From the NCBI RefSeq assembly GCF_028204155.1, contig NZ_JAQLOI010000003.1, forward strand, positions 496,001 to 560,000: a stretch of DNA of 64,000 bases. The letters run 5' to 3'. The position numbers were made by a program, and so were the translations under genes. This DNA comes from Vibrio algarum (GTDB lineage: Bacteria; Pseudomonadota; Gammaproteobacteria; Enterobacterales; Vibrionaceae). Below are positions 28,247 to 37,694 of the stretch, piece after piece; position 1 is the first letter of the stretch, and each line of letters opens with the position of its first letter. The notes under the pieces are model-generated. The model did not search any database. It was not told where the DNA came from and worked only from the letters and a program-made list of their open reading frames with translations.

Positions 28247-29419
28247 CTACGATTCCTCTTCTGTAGATTTTTCAGCCTGAGAGGCATTTTCCATTCTGAC
28301 TTCAATACCATTGCGAACTCGTTGTAACCCTTTAGTGATCACTCGATCACTCGTGGATAATCCCTCCACGATAATAATTCCAGATTCCGTTTGCTTCCCA
28401 AGCTTTACATTATGTCGTTCAGCGATGTCACCATCACTCAGCACCATAACATAATCACCTTGCAAGTCACTTTGAACAGCGCGACGGGGAATCGTGATCA
28501 CCTCTATGGCTTTCTTCTCCTGAATGTTCACTTTTACATGTTGTCCAGGTAATAGTATTTGATTCGGATTGGCAAAGCTGGCTCTCATCGCTAATGTGCC
28601 TGTAGTCACATCTATACGGTTGTCAATAAAGTCTATGTATCCACTATGGTTATATGTTTTGTCATTCTCCAATATCACATGTACTTCGACTTTATCGGTA
28701 GCACCTTCACCTCGGCCTTCTACATCATCCATTCCCATGTTCAAGCGGTCTCTTTCGCTAACGGTAAAGCTAGCGTGAATTGGGTCTAAGCTAACAATAT
28801 TTGTTAATGTTCCTGTTGAAGGAGAGACAAGATCACCCGTACTTACGTAACTTTCACTGATTCTTCCTGATACAGGTGCTTCGATACGAGTATATGATAG
28901 GTTGACTTCAGCAACATTCAACTGAGCTTTTGCTGCTTCCAACTGCGCTTCTGCTCCGAGCTTAATACTGGTTAACGCGTCATATTCCGAACGAGATATA
29001 TTCCCTTTAGGCAATAAATCTTTGCCTCGTTCAAAATCTAACATCGCCTTTTGCACATCGGCATTCGCTTGAGCAATCGCCGCTTTCGCGCTAGCAACCT
29101 GAGCTTGATAAGAAGAAGACTCTATCTGATACAGCAATTGCCCCTTTTCTACAGTATCTCCTTCAGTAAAATGACGAGATTTTAAGTAACCAGAAATCTG
29201 AGCTGTAATAGACACATCCTCTACTGCGCTTACTCGACCAACATAACTTTGGTTGCGATGGTAAGAAGTCAGTTCAACTTTTTCCGCAGAAACAAGAGGG
29301 GCCTGTGCTTGTTGTAACAATGGTTCTTTGCCACATCCAACTAGAAAAGCAGCACTAGAAACAGTGATAAGAAGTAATTTTTTTGCATTAGTCAACCAAC
29401 GATTATTATGAATTTTCAA
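28247..29419 (-). CDS. RND periplasmic adaptor lipoprotein (AcrA-like)
   Basis: Bridges the pump to the outer-membrane channel. Lipoprotein signal [17 protein letters not shown] with lipobox LVGC, then the barrel-sandwich and coiled-coil hairpin ([60 protein letters not shown]) typical of HlyD/AcrA adaptors. The start is uncertain: TTG at 29419 or 29395 puts the lysines next to the hydrophobic core. The ATG at 29539 is rejected because it lies inside a terminator. Confidence 0.88.
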   Translation of the reverse strand: MKIHNNRWLTNAKKLLLITVSSAAFLVGCGKEPLLQQAQAPLVSAEKVELTSYHRNQSYVGRVSAVEDVSITAQISGYLKSRHFTEGDTVEKGQLLYQIESSSYQAQVASAKAAIAQANADVQKAMLDFERGKDLLPKGNISRSEYDALTSIKLGAEAQLEAAKAQLNVAEVNLSYTRIEAPVSGRISESYVSTGDLVSPSTGTLTNIVSLDPIHASFTVSERDRLNMGMDDVEGRGEGATDKVEVHVILENDKTYNHSGYIDFIDNRIDVTTGTLAMRASFANPNQILLPGQHVKVNIQEKKAIEVITIPRRAVQSDLQGDYVMVLSDGDIAERHNVKLGKQTESGIIIVEGLSTSDRVITKGLQRVRNGIEVRMENASQAEKSTEEES

Positions 29420-29526
29420 CAGCTTATTGGTTAACAAAGTAGATGATAAAAAACCAGATAATGTCCGAGGTTTATCAAGATTTAGCAGGAAATTGTTTAC
29501 AAATATTTCAAAAAGAAACAGCATAT

Positions 29527-29556
29527 AAAAAGTCGCCATTTATTCAGCGACTTTTT
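29527..29556 (-). terminator. Terminator after the aldo-keto reductase
   Basis: AAAAAGTCGC (29527-29536) pairs with GCGACTTTTT (29547-29556). It separates the reductase gene from the RND operon on the same strand. Confidence 0.85.
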
Positions 29557-29612
29557 ATATCTATTTAAGTGAGGTTAACGATATCTATCTTTTGTCAGAA
29601 AATAGCGTTTTT

Positions 29613-30521
29613 CTATGGTACACCGTAACCTTTTGATGCAACCCAAACTCTATACCATTGCTCTCTAGTCAGTTCGAACTTTAGTGCAGCAATGGCCGTT
29701 TGAACACGTTCAATTTTGCCCGACCCGATAATTGGTAATGGTTTAGATGGTAAGCGACGAACCCAAGCATAAATAACTTGATCGATGCTCTCTGCTCCGA
29801 TTTCCTGCCGAATCGCTTCGAGCTCATTTCTAACTCGCGTCTCTTTTTCTGAGTTTCCAGAGAAAATGCCGCCACCAGCCAAACATGACCATGCCATTGG
29901 CCTGGTATTTTGAGTCTGCATTTGATCGAGCGTACCGTCATCAACAACATCAAAGTTTAGTGGATTAATTTCTACTTGATTTGTTACCAACGGCTCGTCC
30001 AACCGCGATTGCAACAACTCGAACTGACGAGGGCTATGGTTAGATACACCAAAATGTGTCACCTTTCCCGCTTTTTTTAGCGCTAAAAACGTTTCTGCCA
30101 CTTCATCCGCATTCATTAATGCGTCAGGTCTATGGATCAGCAAAACATCTATGTTTTCGATATTTAAGCGAGACAATGAATTATTAACAGATGCAACGAT
30201 ATGCTGTTTACTTGTATCGTAATGATTAATTTTTCTTTCTGGTGTGTGATCACCACATAAGTGGATATCACACTTAGTCACGATTTCTATTTGATCGCGC
30301 ATCGACTTATCGAGTGCTAGGGCTTCACCAAAAAGCAGTTCACATTGATAATTCCCATAAATATCCGCATGATCAACAGTGGTCACACCTAACTCCACGT
30401 GTTGCTTCAAAAAACTGAGCCTTTGTTGAGGGCTCATGCCCCACTCTGCCATTCTCCAATAACCTTGAACCAATTCTGAAAAAACTGGGCCTTGCGGTGA
30501 AATACTCACTTTAGCAACCAT
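29613..30521 (-). CDS. Aldo/keto reductase (YdhF-like)
   Basis: 302-residue cytoplasmic NADPH-dependent oxidoreductase. Catalytic tetrad residues in TTVDHADIYGNY (Asp, Tyr), a Lys in VTKCD and His in LLIHRPD; later GVSNHSPRQFELL and IIGSGKIERV (cofactor region) fit the YdhF subgroup. GGAG lies upstream of the ATG. The neighbour on the other strand is a small HTH regulator starting 47 bp away, a divergent arrangement that may mean local control. Confidence 0.9.
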   Translation of the reverse strand: MVAKVSISPQGPVFSELVQGYWRMAEWGMSPQQRLSFLKQHVELGVTTVDHADIYGNYQCELLFGEALALDKSMRDQIEIVTKCDIHLCGDHTPERKINHYDTSKQHIVASVNNSLSRLNIENIDVLLIHRPDALMNADEVAETFLALKKAGKVTHFGVSNHSPRQFELLQSRLDEPLVTNQVEINPLNFDVVDDGTLDQMQTQNTRPMAWSCLAGGGIFSGNSEKETRVRNELEAIRQEIGAESIDQVIYAWVRRLPSKPLPIIGSGKIERVQTAIAALKFELTREQWYRVWVASKGYGVP

Positions 30522-30582
30522 TAGGTTGTCTCCTTGATAAACTGGATAAGGTAAATCCTAGGCTTGTTTGACGGCTTGCTCA

Positions 30583-31008
30583 ATGGTAAAAGAAGGAATA
30601 TTCGAACCAGAGTACGAAATCATGAGCTTTTCAGAGAGATTACAAGAGTTAATAGGCCAAGAAAGCATCAGTGGCTTCGCTAGACGAGTCGATCTAAATG
30701 AAGCGTTGATCAGAAAATACCTTAAAGGCAGTGAACCTAGTCTATCTAAAGCAAATCAAATTGCGATGAGAGCGAACTGCTCACTGGAGTGGCTAGCAAC
30801 TGGTTGTGGATATTTATACCGTCAAGCCGAAATAGTGGATATGGAGGCCTATAAAATGGCTTACGAATTCGTTACTGCTCGGCCGTTAGTTGAAGAGAAT
30901 AAACACCGCAACATTATTGCTGGTTATCAATATCTACGAGCACATAAAAAAGCAGACAATTATCTCGATAAAACGGGTATGAAAGCCTTCTTAAATCGTG
31001 GCCAATAA
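30583..31008 (+). CDS. Small HTH (XRE/Cro-type) regulator
   Basis: The helix-turn-helix is SGFARRVDLNEALIRKYLKGSEPSLSKANQIA, followed by NCSLEWLATGCGYLY, as seen in phage-repressor-like regulators. The C-terminal 60 residues (KMAYEFVTARPLVEENKHRNIIAGYQYL) are helical and unrecognised. Start could be 30568, 30583 or 30622 (MSFSERLQ); the last is closest to family starts. Divergent from the aldo-keto reductase gene. Confidence 0.75.
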   Translation: MVKEGIFEPEYEIMSFSERLQELIGQESISGFARRVDLNEALIRKYLKGSEPSLSKANQIAMRANCSLEWLATGCGYLYRQAEIVDMEAYKMAYEFVTARPLVEENKHRNIIAGYQYLRAHKKADNYLDKTGMKAFLNRGQ

Positions 31009-31015
31009 TTCAGGT

Positions 31016-31591
31016 TCAATCAACTCCATCCATTCGCTTAAAATACACATTTATGCCATGTTCACTACTGGTAAAAATCGCGGTGCGACTAGGCTTTTTC
31101 TCGTAGTATTCAGAATTTGGGTACCACGTTAGTTGTCTTTCTGAAGATATTGGACCTTCATTTAAAAACATAACCATTTCTCGGTTGACTAATTTGATTG
31201 ACTTGTTTTTCAGCTCCTCAATCGCGTTATATTCTTTACCTTCAATTATGGCTTGGGCAAGTACATAACCGTCTTTTCTTAGGTTTAGCTGTAACTCTGA
31301 ATACACTAATGGCGAATAAGGTGAGGTAATTTCTATTTCATGTACTAATTCATCGGATACAAATAAGCGACTTTCCACATCAACGTTATAGTATTTGGTT
31401 ACATCAGAGCAAAACTCCTCATATTCCTGCTCCAATCCGCAGTCATACAAATCCATCGAGTCCTGTACTCGCTCTAAACTCCATGGTGCCGTATTTGGGT
31501 CAATCATTGGCTGTAACCATTCAAGTGAGAATGCACTCGCTTGATTCGTAAATATAAGTAACCAAATAGACAACCAAGTTTGTTTTTTCAT
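31016..31591 (-). CDS. Secreted hypothetical protein
   Basis: 191 residues with a clear signal peptide (MKKQTWLSIWLLIFTNQASA, cleavage before FSLEWLQ). Mature part has two Cys (YDCGLEQEYEEFCSDV) likely to form a disulfide in the periplasm. No family recognised. Convergent with the HTH gene, 7 bp apart. Confidence 0.7.
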   Translation of the reverse strand: MKKQTWLSIWLLIFTNQASAFSLEWLQPMIDPNTAPWSLERVQDSMDLYDCGLEQEYEEFCSDVTKYYNVDVESRLFVSDELVHEIEITSPYSPLVYSELQLNLRKDGYVLAQAIIEGKEYNAIEELKNKSIKLVNREMVMFLNEGPISSERQLTWYPNSEYYEKKPSRTAIFTSSEHGINVYFKRMDGVD

Positions 31592-32025
31592 GTTTACTGC
31601 ACCTACGTCAATTGCGGGTATTGTACAGATTTAAACAAAACACCATTCAAAAAATTTCCGAAACACCTAAAAAACCGGCTTTACATCTCATTTTTATATA
31701 AAAAACCCATAAACAGACACTGAACTAATGATTTATTTTTAAGACTAATACCCATTGAGATAGGCAATTAAAAACCATAATATTCAATAAGATAAAAAAA
31801 TAATAGATAAATAAATAACATTTACAATCACTTTTATTTCATTTTACTGGCCTAAAAAAACCTCTCCGAGTTAAATCAATGTCGTAAGTCAATACATCGT
31901 GCATTCTACATATGGGCGCTAAATCTATCGACTAAACCAATAGAGAATAGATACACGCTTTTAGCCGTTATTTGTATTGACTACACCTTGATAAAACCAA
32001 AGTACATACATATAGGATTTTTAAA
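31592..32025 (+). other. Non-coding region upstream of the porin
   Basis: About 430 bp, very AT-rich between 31670 and 31860, no supported gene. It must hold the promoters of both the porin and the divergent secreted protein; I cannot assign boxes with confidence. Confidence 0.4.
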
Positions 32026-33081
32026 ATGGATAAGAAAATTATTGCTCTAGCAGTGGCAGCCGTTATTGCCTCTCCACTATCATTTGCAGCTACTGCGACA
32101 GTAGACTCAAGCACCACTCAAAAAGTTCAAAACAACCAAGATACCGCCATCAAAGCCAACACAATCTATTCTGGTGAAGGTGCAAGTATCAAAGTCGGTG
32201 GACGTGCAGAAGCTCGTATGGCAGTTCAAGATGGTAAATCTACAGACAATTCAAGAGTACGTTTTAACCTTTTAGGTAAAGTCGAAATAAACGATGACTT
32301 ATATGGCGTTGGTTTCTATGAAGGTGAATACCAAACAAATGATGCTGACGGTGAGAACGATTTCTTAGACAATCGTAAAACTTTCGCAGGTATTGGCGGT
32401 TCATTTGGTCTAGTCACTTATGGCAAGAACGATGGTGCGCTTGGCCAAATTACGGACTTTACCGATATCATGGCGTATCACGGCGCAGTTGCTGGTGGAA
32501 AGCTTGCAGTTGCAGACCGTACAGACAACATGGTTTCATATGCAGGTGCTTTTGACGATCTTTCGGTAAAAGCAAGTTTACGTTTTGCTGATAACACAAC
32601 AGATGCTGAAGTGGCGGACACATTTACAGACAATGACGCTGACGGTTATTCGCTTTCTGCTGCATATTCGTTTAGTGATTTAGGATTGGGCATTGGTGCT
32701 GGTGTTGCAAATCAAGATGAAACGGATGAGTACAACATGGCACTTTCTTACGAGATAGGTGGCTTCTATTTAGCTGGTCAATACAATGTGATAAATGATG
32801 CAACTGTTGACAGCACAATCGTAGACTCAACAGCATATGATTTTGCTGTAGCTTACACTATGGGCCAATACGTTATCAGTGCAACCTATGGTGAGCAAGA
32901 ATTGGATACAGGCAGCGTCGAAACAACTGTTGCTGAATCGGCTGCAATCGACATGACTTATTACTTCAAAAAGAACTTCCGTACTTACATATCATATAAC
33001 TTCAACATGTTAGATAAAGACGATGTAGGAACAGTTAATTCTGAAGATGAGTTAGCACTTGGTTTACGTTACGACTTCTAA
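32026..33081 (+). CDS. Outer-membrane porin (Gram-negative trimeric type)
   Basis: 351 residues. Signal peptide MDKKIIALAVAAVIASPLSFA; mature chain of alternating beta strands with short acidic loops, a PEFG-like eyelet strand region SFGLVTYGKNDGALGQITDF, and a terminal LGLRYDF ending in Phe, the outer-membrane assembly signal. Fits Vibrio OmpU/porin_4 type. The residues before GASIKVGGRAEARM are an unusually long Thr/Gln-rich N-terminal stretch. Ends at a strong terminator and is next to a ToxRS-like pair, and in vibrios ToxR controls porins. Confidence 0.92.
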   Translation: MDKKIIALAVAAVIASPLSFAATATVDSSTTQKVQNNQDTAIKANTIYSGEGASIKVGGRAEARMAVQDGKSTDNSRVRFNLLGKVEINDDLYGVGFYEGEYQTNDADGENDFLDNRKTFAGIGGSFGLVTYGKNDGALGQITDFTDIMAYHGAVAGGKLAVADRTDNMVSYAGAFDDLSVKASLRFADNTTDAEVADTFTDNDADGYSLSAAYSFSDLGLGIGAGVANQDETDEYNMALSYEIGGFYLAGQYNVINDATVDSTIVDSTAYDFAVAYTMGQYVISATYGEQELDTGSVETTVAESAAIDMTYYFKKNFRTYISYNFNMLDKDDVGTVNSEDELALGLRYDF

Positions 33082-33100
33082 TTCATAATTTTTAAACGTA

Positions 33101-33131
33101 AAATTACCCGCCAAATGGCGGGTAATTTTTT
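33101..33131 (+). terminator. Terminator after the porin
   Basis: AAATTACCCGCC (33101-33112), AAAT loop, GGCGGGTAATTT (33117-33128), then T-rich tail. Symmetric, so it may also serve the convergent ToxS-like gene. Confidence 0.93.
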
Positions 33132-33170
33132 ATGCTTAATAAACTTTTATACCTAACACACCAACATTTT

Positions 33171-33695
33171 TTAGTGCGCAATCCACAACTTAGAGTCGTT
33201 CTCTACAGATGTCATCAACATTGTGTCCTCACTAATTCTATCAATTTTTCTAACTTGCAGCATATCGACAATAAAAATATCCTTCAATCTTTCGATATCT
33301 TTTTGAGTAATATAATCTTTCCTCACTGTTGCAATATCATGGACATCACCTGCTTCTAAAAATAGATACCCTTGATCATATTCCCATTTACCCATATTAG
33401 ACAACTCTAGACTAAATAAAATATTATTATTACTATCGAACACTTCAACAAATGAATTTTGTATATAAGATTTATCATTCAAATATTTAAAGTCGCTATC
33501 TATTATAGCTGAATGTACTTTACTAAGAACAAACTCCTCGTTATACCCTTCTTCTTTCGGAACAAAAATCGTTACATTGGAGTGCCAATTTTTAGAAGTC
33601 AGATTCGATTGTTCCGGTGAGTCACTATTATAAGCATAAAAACCTAAAGGAATTGAAATGATACTAGCCATTACTAAAAGTTTATTTTTTAACAC
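33171..33695 (-). CDS. ToxS-like membrane partner protein
   Basis: 174 residues: short N-terminus, one membrane segment (LLVMASIISIPLGFYAY) and a periplasmic domain. Length and layout match V. cholerae ToxS, with similar blocks: LTSKNWHSNVTIF, DSDFKYLNDKSYIQNSFVEVF, NMGKWEYDQGYLFLEAGDVHDI, VRKIDRISEDTMLMTS. ToxS proteins stabilise the ToxR periplasmic domain and help sense bile or membrane stress. It overlaps the ToxR-like gene by 14 bp, indicating coupled synthesis. Confidence 0.75.
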   Translation of the reverse strand: MLKNKLLVMASIISIPLGFYAYNSDSPEQSNLTSKNWHSNVTIFVPKEEGYNEEFVLSKVHSAIIDSDFKYLNDKSYIQNSFVEVFDSNNNILFSLELSNMGKWEYDQGYLFLEAGDVHDIATVRKDYITQKDIERLKDIFIVDMLQVRKIDRISEDTMLMTSVENDSKLWIAH

Positions 33696-34548
33696 TATAA
33701 AACCTCATCTCACAAAATGTCTTCAAATCCACGTTTCTTGCCATGAAAATATAACTAGAACTCTTAGTTAGAACCTTATCCACAACGTTAATTGTCAACT
33801 CGTTTCTAAGCGTATAAGAAGCAACAACCTTATCTGCACTGCCATGTTTATCGTGATATTTCAAAGTCTTATAAATACAATACTTTAGAGCTTCATTATA
33901 TTCATAGTCTTCATAATTATCAGTTAACATGTAGATACCAACACGACCAAGCTTATCTACTTCATGCGTTGATGTATATTTTGGTGAAAGCTTAGCATCT
34001 GAAAACCAGATGTAATTAACTGCAAAAGCAACCGACATGAAGACAAAGAAACACAAGGAATACAAGAAATAACTTTTCTTTATTAATTTTTTTATGCTGG
34101 ATTTATTACTTGATTTATTACTTGATTTATTGCTTGATTTATTGCTTGATTTAATAGCATCTTCTTGATTAGAGATATCTCCATTAAAATTATCATTTTG
34201 ATCTTCTTCCACTCTTTCACAACTTGCAATAAATTGATATCCATGCTTCGGAATCGTCTTAATAAACTCGGGGTTTTTCACCGAATCTTTTAATATTTTT
34301 CTAACCGTTGATATGGCCTGTATAACACTAGATTCATCTACATGAAAACCGTTTCTTTTCCAAACAATTTCATGTATTTGGTCTCGACTTAATACTTCAT
34401 TAGGCCTTTCTATAAATGCCAAAATAATATTACTTTCATTGTTACCTAACCATACAATATCGCTACTATCGCTTTGCTTTGATAATGATTTCGTGTTGGC
34501 ATCAAAAATATATTTGTCATTTAGAAAGTATTTGTTCTCAGAAAACAT
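33682..34548 (-). CDS. ToxR-like membrane-bound transcription regulator
   Basis: 288 residues: cytoplasmic winged helix (about 8-112; LGNNESNIILAFIERPNEVL, GFHVDESSVIQAISTVRKIL, TIPKHGYQFIASCE), a (KSSN)n linker (about 123-151), a transmembrane helix (160-182) and a periplasmic domain with two Cys (224 and 279) bracketing ELTINVV, as the ToxR disulfide pair does. Shares ToxR blocks but is clearly diverged, so I read it as a ToxR paralogue rather than the main ToxR. Overlaps a ToxS-like gene and is convergent with a porin gene. Confidence 0.85.
   Translation of the reverse strand: MFSENKYFLNDKYIFDANTKSLSKQSDSSDIVWLGNNESNIILAFIERPNEVLSRDQIHEIVWKRNGFHVDESSVIQAISTVRKILKDSVKNPEFIKTIPKHGYQFIASCERVEEDQNDNFNGDISNQEDAIKSSNKSSNKSSNKSSNKSSIKKLIKKSYFLYSLCFFVFMSVAFAVNYIWFSDAKLSPKYTSTHEVDKLGRVGIYMLTDNYEDYEYNEALKYCIYKTLKYHDKHGSADKVVASYTLRNELTINVVDKVLTKSSSYIFMARNVDLKTFCEMRFYSVKK
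34100..34153 (-). repeat. 12-bp tandem repeat coding for the KSSN linker
   Basis: Four full copies of GATTTATTRCTT (34100-34147) plus a partial fifth, in frame with the ToxR-like gene; each adds four residues (KSSN). Copy-number change would alter linker length without breaking the frame. Confidence 0.85.
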
Positions 34549-34850
34549 GAATATGAATACCTCCCCATTTTCTACGGAAATTCATTTAAACACTCTTATA
34601 GCTTCTTATGGTGAAGTCACGCTTCAGTAACTAGGGGGAGTATACCGTAAACTTTCTCTCAACAACAGTTATTATACACTCGTGCAGTAAATATTTTTAG
34701 ATTTTTTATCCCATAAATATGTCGTATTTCTACTCCCTCTATATGATCTAGTTAACATTTTTGGGGCGTAGTCTCGCGAATGATGTCTGAACGAAAATTT
34801 ACATTTATTATTTCTATAAATGATATTAATAATAACGCTATGGCTCTACG
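34549..34850 (+). other. Non-coding region before malS
   Basis: About 300 bp shared by two divergent genes. AT-rich, no gene supported; I looked for MalT boxes and found only weak partial matches. Confidence 0.35.
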
Positions 34851-36908
34851 ATGAAACTTAACACTATAACGACATTACTGTTCTTAGCATCGGCCAATTT
34901 GTCCGCTGCTACTTTGACAATTTCGACCACTACCAACAGCCGAGATTACCCGCTAAGCGAAGAACACCCAATAAACGTTGAACTTAGTAAGGACAGCTAT
35001 TCCATTAAAATCACTGACATTGATGGCAGTTGCAGTAGTGAAGCGACTACAGCATTGAAATTTAATACTCCAACCCACCTAGACTGCCAAAAACCAAGCG
35101 AATTCGACCTAAAAATACGCGTCAGCGGAAACTATTTATTTACGTTCAACCAAGAAGCACCGTCGATTACGTTAACCAAGCAAAAAAGTAAAACCGTTAA
35201 AAAAGAGTTTAAACGTCCGATTCCAAAAGTCACTTGTGATTCCTATCAGGGCGGTGAAGTGACATTGAACGTAGCGACTACATTCGCAGATGGTACGAAC
35301 CTCAGAGAGAAATTCACAGGTCAAGTCGTTACGGTTGATAATCAGCAAGTCACGTTGACACCTTCAACTCAGAGTGGCGGTATGGTTTTACTAGAGCCAG
35401 TGAAAAAACAGAAAAACAAAGAGGTTCAACCGCTCGATTGGCGCAACGCAAATATCTATTTCGTGATGGTCGATAGATTTAATAATGGTAACCCAAATAA
35501 TGACGGTAGCTACGGACGGCAAAAAGATGGTAAAGACGAAGTAGGTACTTTTCACGGTGGTGACTTGAAAGGCGTTATCGAAAAACTTGATTACATTCAG
35601 AGTTTAGGGACAGATGCATTATGGCTATCCCCTATCGTAGAACAGATACATGGATTCGTTGGTGGAGGAGAGAAAGGCTCTTTTCCGTTCTACGCCTATC
35701 ACGGCTATTGGACGCGAGACTTTACTAAGATAGACGAGAATTTTGGTAACGATAGTGATTTAGCGCTACTCGTACAGGAAGCTCATAAAAGAGGAATAAA
35801 AGTCCTATTAGACGCGGTTGTAAACCACAGTGGATACGCATCCCTTGCTGATCTGCAATTTGATGGCGTCGATGTTGTCAGCGCGAAGAGCAACTGGCCT
35901 GATAACTGGACGACTTGGACACCAAGTAGCAATGAAAATTGGCACAGTTACAATAATAGTATCGATTATTCTAGCCAAAACTGGATGGATTGGTGGGGCC
36001 CAGACTGGATTCGGGCGGGGTTTCCTAATCATAGCAAACCAGGTACAGGTGACATAAAGATGTCCCTTGCCGGTTTACCTGATTTTATTACGGAGTCAGA
36101 CAAAGCCGTTACCCCACCCAAGTGGTTATTGGCTAACCCAGGCACTCGAGTCTCATCTAGACAAAATTTTACTGTATCTGATTATTTAATTGAATGGCAA
36201 ACCGATTGGGTTAAACGTTTTGGAATAGATGGTTTTCGTGTTGATACGGTGAAGCATGTAGAAGGCGAAGTCTGGCAGCGGTTAAAAAAACAAGCGACAG
36301 AAAACTTAAACGTATGGCGTAAACAAAATGGGAAATCAGGACAACCATTTTGGATGATGGGCGAAGTATGGGGTCATTCCGCCTATCGCAGCCCTTATTT
36401 CGACGATGGCTTTGACGCCCTAATCAATTTCGACATGCAGAAAAAAATGGATAAAGGTGCCGCCTGCTTTAGTTATATAGCAGACACCTATCAGTCTTAT
36501 GCAGACACCATACAGTCTGAAAAAGACTTCAACCCAGTAAGCTATATGTCATCCCATGACACAGAACTGTTTTTTAGTCGCTATAAGTCATTCGATATGC
36601 AAAGAGACGCGGCGAGCGCATTACTGCTTAGCCCCGGCGCAATACAAGTTTACTATGGTGATGAAGTGGCTAGAGCTATTGGCCCCTATGCCGATGATTT
36701 CCATCAAGGCACTCGGTCCGATATGATTTGGCAATTAGATGGCGAAAGAGAAAAGCTTCTTGAACACTGGAAAATTCTAGGGCAATTTAGAAAGGCTCAT
36801 CCTGCTATAGGTGCTGGCTACCATAAAGAGCTTAAACAATCTTCGGGATATGCTTTCTCGCGAATTTTAGGTGATGACAAAATTATCGTCGCTTTTGTAG
36901 GCAAGTAA
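34851..36908 (+). CDS. malS: Periplasmic alpha-amylase (GH13, MalS-like)
   Basis: Hydrolyses alpha-1,4 links of maltodextrins in the periplasm. 685 residues, close to E. coli MalS: signal peptide MKLNTITTLLFLASANLSA, N-terminal non-catalytic region with Cys pairs, then GH13 barrel from DWRNANIYFVMVDRFNNGNP. Catalytic motifs: DAVVNH, GFRVDTVKH (nucleophile Asp), GEVWGH (acid Glu), SSHDTELF (Asp). Single gene; no other maltose genes in the window. Confidence 0.92.
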   Translation: MKLNTITTLLFLASANLSAATLTISTTTNSRDYPLSEEHPINVELSKDSYSIKITDIDGSCSSEATTALKFNTPTHLDCQKPSEFDLKIRVSGNYLFTFNQEAPSITLTKQKSKTVKKEFKRPIPKVTCDSYQGGEVTLNVATTFADGTNLREKFTGQVVTVDNQQVTLTPSTQSGGMVLLEPVKKQKNKEVQPLDWRNANIYFVMVDRFNNGNPNNDGSYGRQKDGKDEVGTFHGGDLKGVIEKLDYIQSLGTDALWLSPIVEQIHGFVGGGEKGSFPFYAYHGYWTRDFTKIDENFGNDSDLALLVQEAHKRGIKVLLDAVVNHSGYASLADLQFDGVDVVSAKSNWPDNWTTWTPSSNENWHSYNNSIDYSSQNWMDWWGPDWIRAGFPNHSKPGTGDIKMSLAGLPDFITESDKAVTPPKWLLANPGTRVSSRQNFTVSDYLIEWQTDWVKRFGIDGFRVDTVKHVEGEVWQRLKKQATENLNVWRKQNGKSGQPFWMMGEVWGHSAYRSPYFDDGFDALINFDMQKKMDKGAACFSYIADTYQSYADTIQSEKDFNPVSYMSSHDTELFFSRYKSFDMQRDAASALLLSPGAIQVYYGDEVARAIGPYADDFHQGTRSDMIWQLDGEREKLLEHWKILGQFRKAHPAIGAGYHKELKQSSGYAFSRILGDDKIIVAFVGK

Positions 36909-36954
36909 CCTGTTGAAACCTTAGTTTGATTAAACACTTCACAAATCAATTACA

Positions 36955-36986
36955 GAGCCTATATAATCATATCCTTATATAGGCTC
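36955..36986. terminator. Hairpin between malS and the rhodanese gene
   Basis: GAGCCTATATAA (36955-36966) pairs with TTATATAGGCTC (36975-36986), 8-nt loop. No T-tract follows, so termination is uncertain. Confidence 0.5.
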
Positions 36987-37003
36987 ATTAAAAGGAATTA
37001 TCT

Positions 37004-37345
37004 GTGACCTTAAGAAAAGTTATCACCCTATTTTTGACGTTTATTGCGTTTTCAAGCTTTGCTGAAAATCGCGCAGACTTAGCATGGCAAAAGGTAGAGC
37101 AAGGTGCACTGCTGGTTGATGTTAGAACACCGCAAGAATTCGAAACGCAGCACCTCGAATCAGCCTTAAACTTTCCACTAAACACCGTAAATGTTGCATT
37201 CAATAATATAGATAAAGACCGGGATATTGTTGTCTATTGCCGAAGCGGTAATCGATCGGGGCAAGCCGAACGCTACCTAAAACAGATTGGCTTCACCAAT
37301 GTTCATAATGGGGGTGGAATGGAAGAATTGATAGCAGCCAAATAA
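37004..37345 (+). CDS. Periplasmic rhodanese (PspE-like)
   Basis: 113 residues, GTG start with AAAGGA upstream. Signal peptide VITLFLTFIAFSSFA; single rhodanese domain with LLVDVRTPQEFETQH and active-site loop VVYCRSGNRSG (catalytic Cys). Transfers sulfane sulfur in vitro; physiological role unclear. Ends NGGGMEELIAAK. Stands alone. Confidence 0.9.
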   Translation: MTLRKVITLFLTFIAFSSFAENRADLAWQKVEQGALLVDVRTPQEFETQHLESALNFPLNTVNVAFNNIDKDRDIVVYCRSGNRSGQAERYLKQIGFTNVHNGGGMEELIAAK

Positions 37346-37378
37346 ACGCTATTCTCACGCATCGATGTCGCTTTACGC

Positions 37379-37606
37379 TTAGTGTGTTGCAGGATACTTC
37401 AACGGTTTAACCACAGAATCTAATCCTTCAATTTTTAAGGCTAAGCAAAGCTGCATCAATTCCCCTAATTCACCTTGGGGAAAGGATTCTTTTCGAGCAA
37501 ACCAAAGCAAATACTCTTCAGGTAGATCTATCAAAACACGCCCTGCATATTTACCAAAAGGCATTTTCATTCGTGCTAATTTAATCAGATTTTCTTTTTC
37601 TAACAC
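37379..37606 (-). CDS. DUF3820 family protein
   Basis: 75 residues; the core MPFGKYAGRVLIDLPEEYLLWF is the DUF3820 signature. Annotated in databases as a putative quorum-sensing-regulated factor, but function is not established. Cytoplasmic, no cysteine cluster, convergent with the rhodanese gene. Confidence 0.85.
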   Translation of the reverse strand: MLEKENLIKLARMKMPFGKYAGRVLIDLPEEYLLWFARKESFPQGELGELMQLCLALKIEGLDSVVKPLKYPATH

Positions 37607-37694
37607 TTGTTTATCTCAACCTTCTTTTAAAGAATAGACGTACACCGTCTAACATTAAACTAACCAATTCGGTATAACATCACTTTTGCTAAGA

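Noticed and set aside
29420..29539. N-terminal extension of the RND adaptor to an ATG at 29539
   Set aside because: The extension starts in a terminator hairpin and would bury the lipoprotein signal about 50 residues in.
34631..34740. Possible MalT boxes before malS (GGGGGAG, and GAGGGAG on the other strand)
   Set aside because: They do not contain the GGATGA/GGAGGA core of MalT sites and the spacing is unusual; too weak to call.
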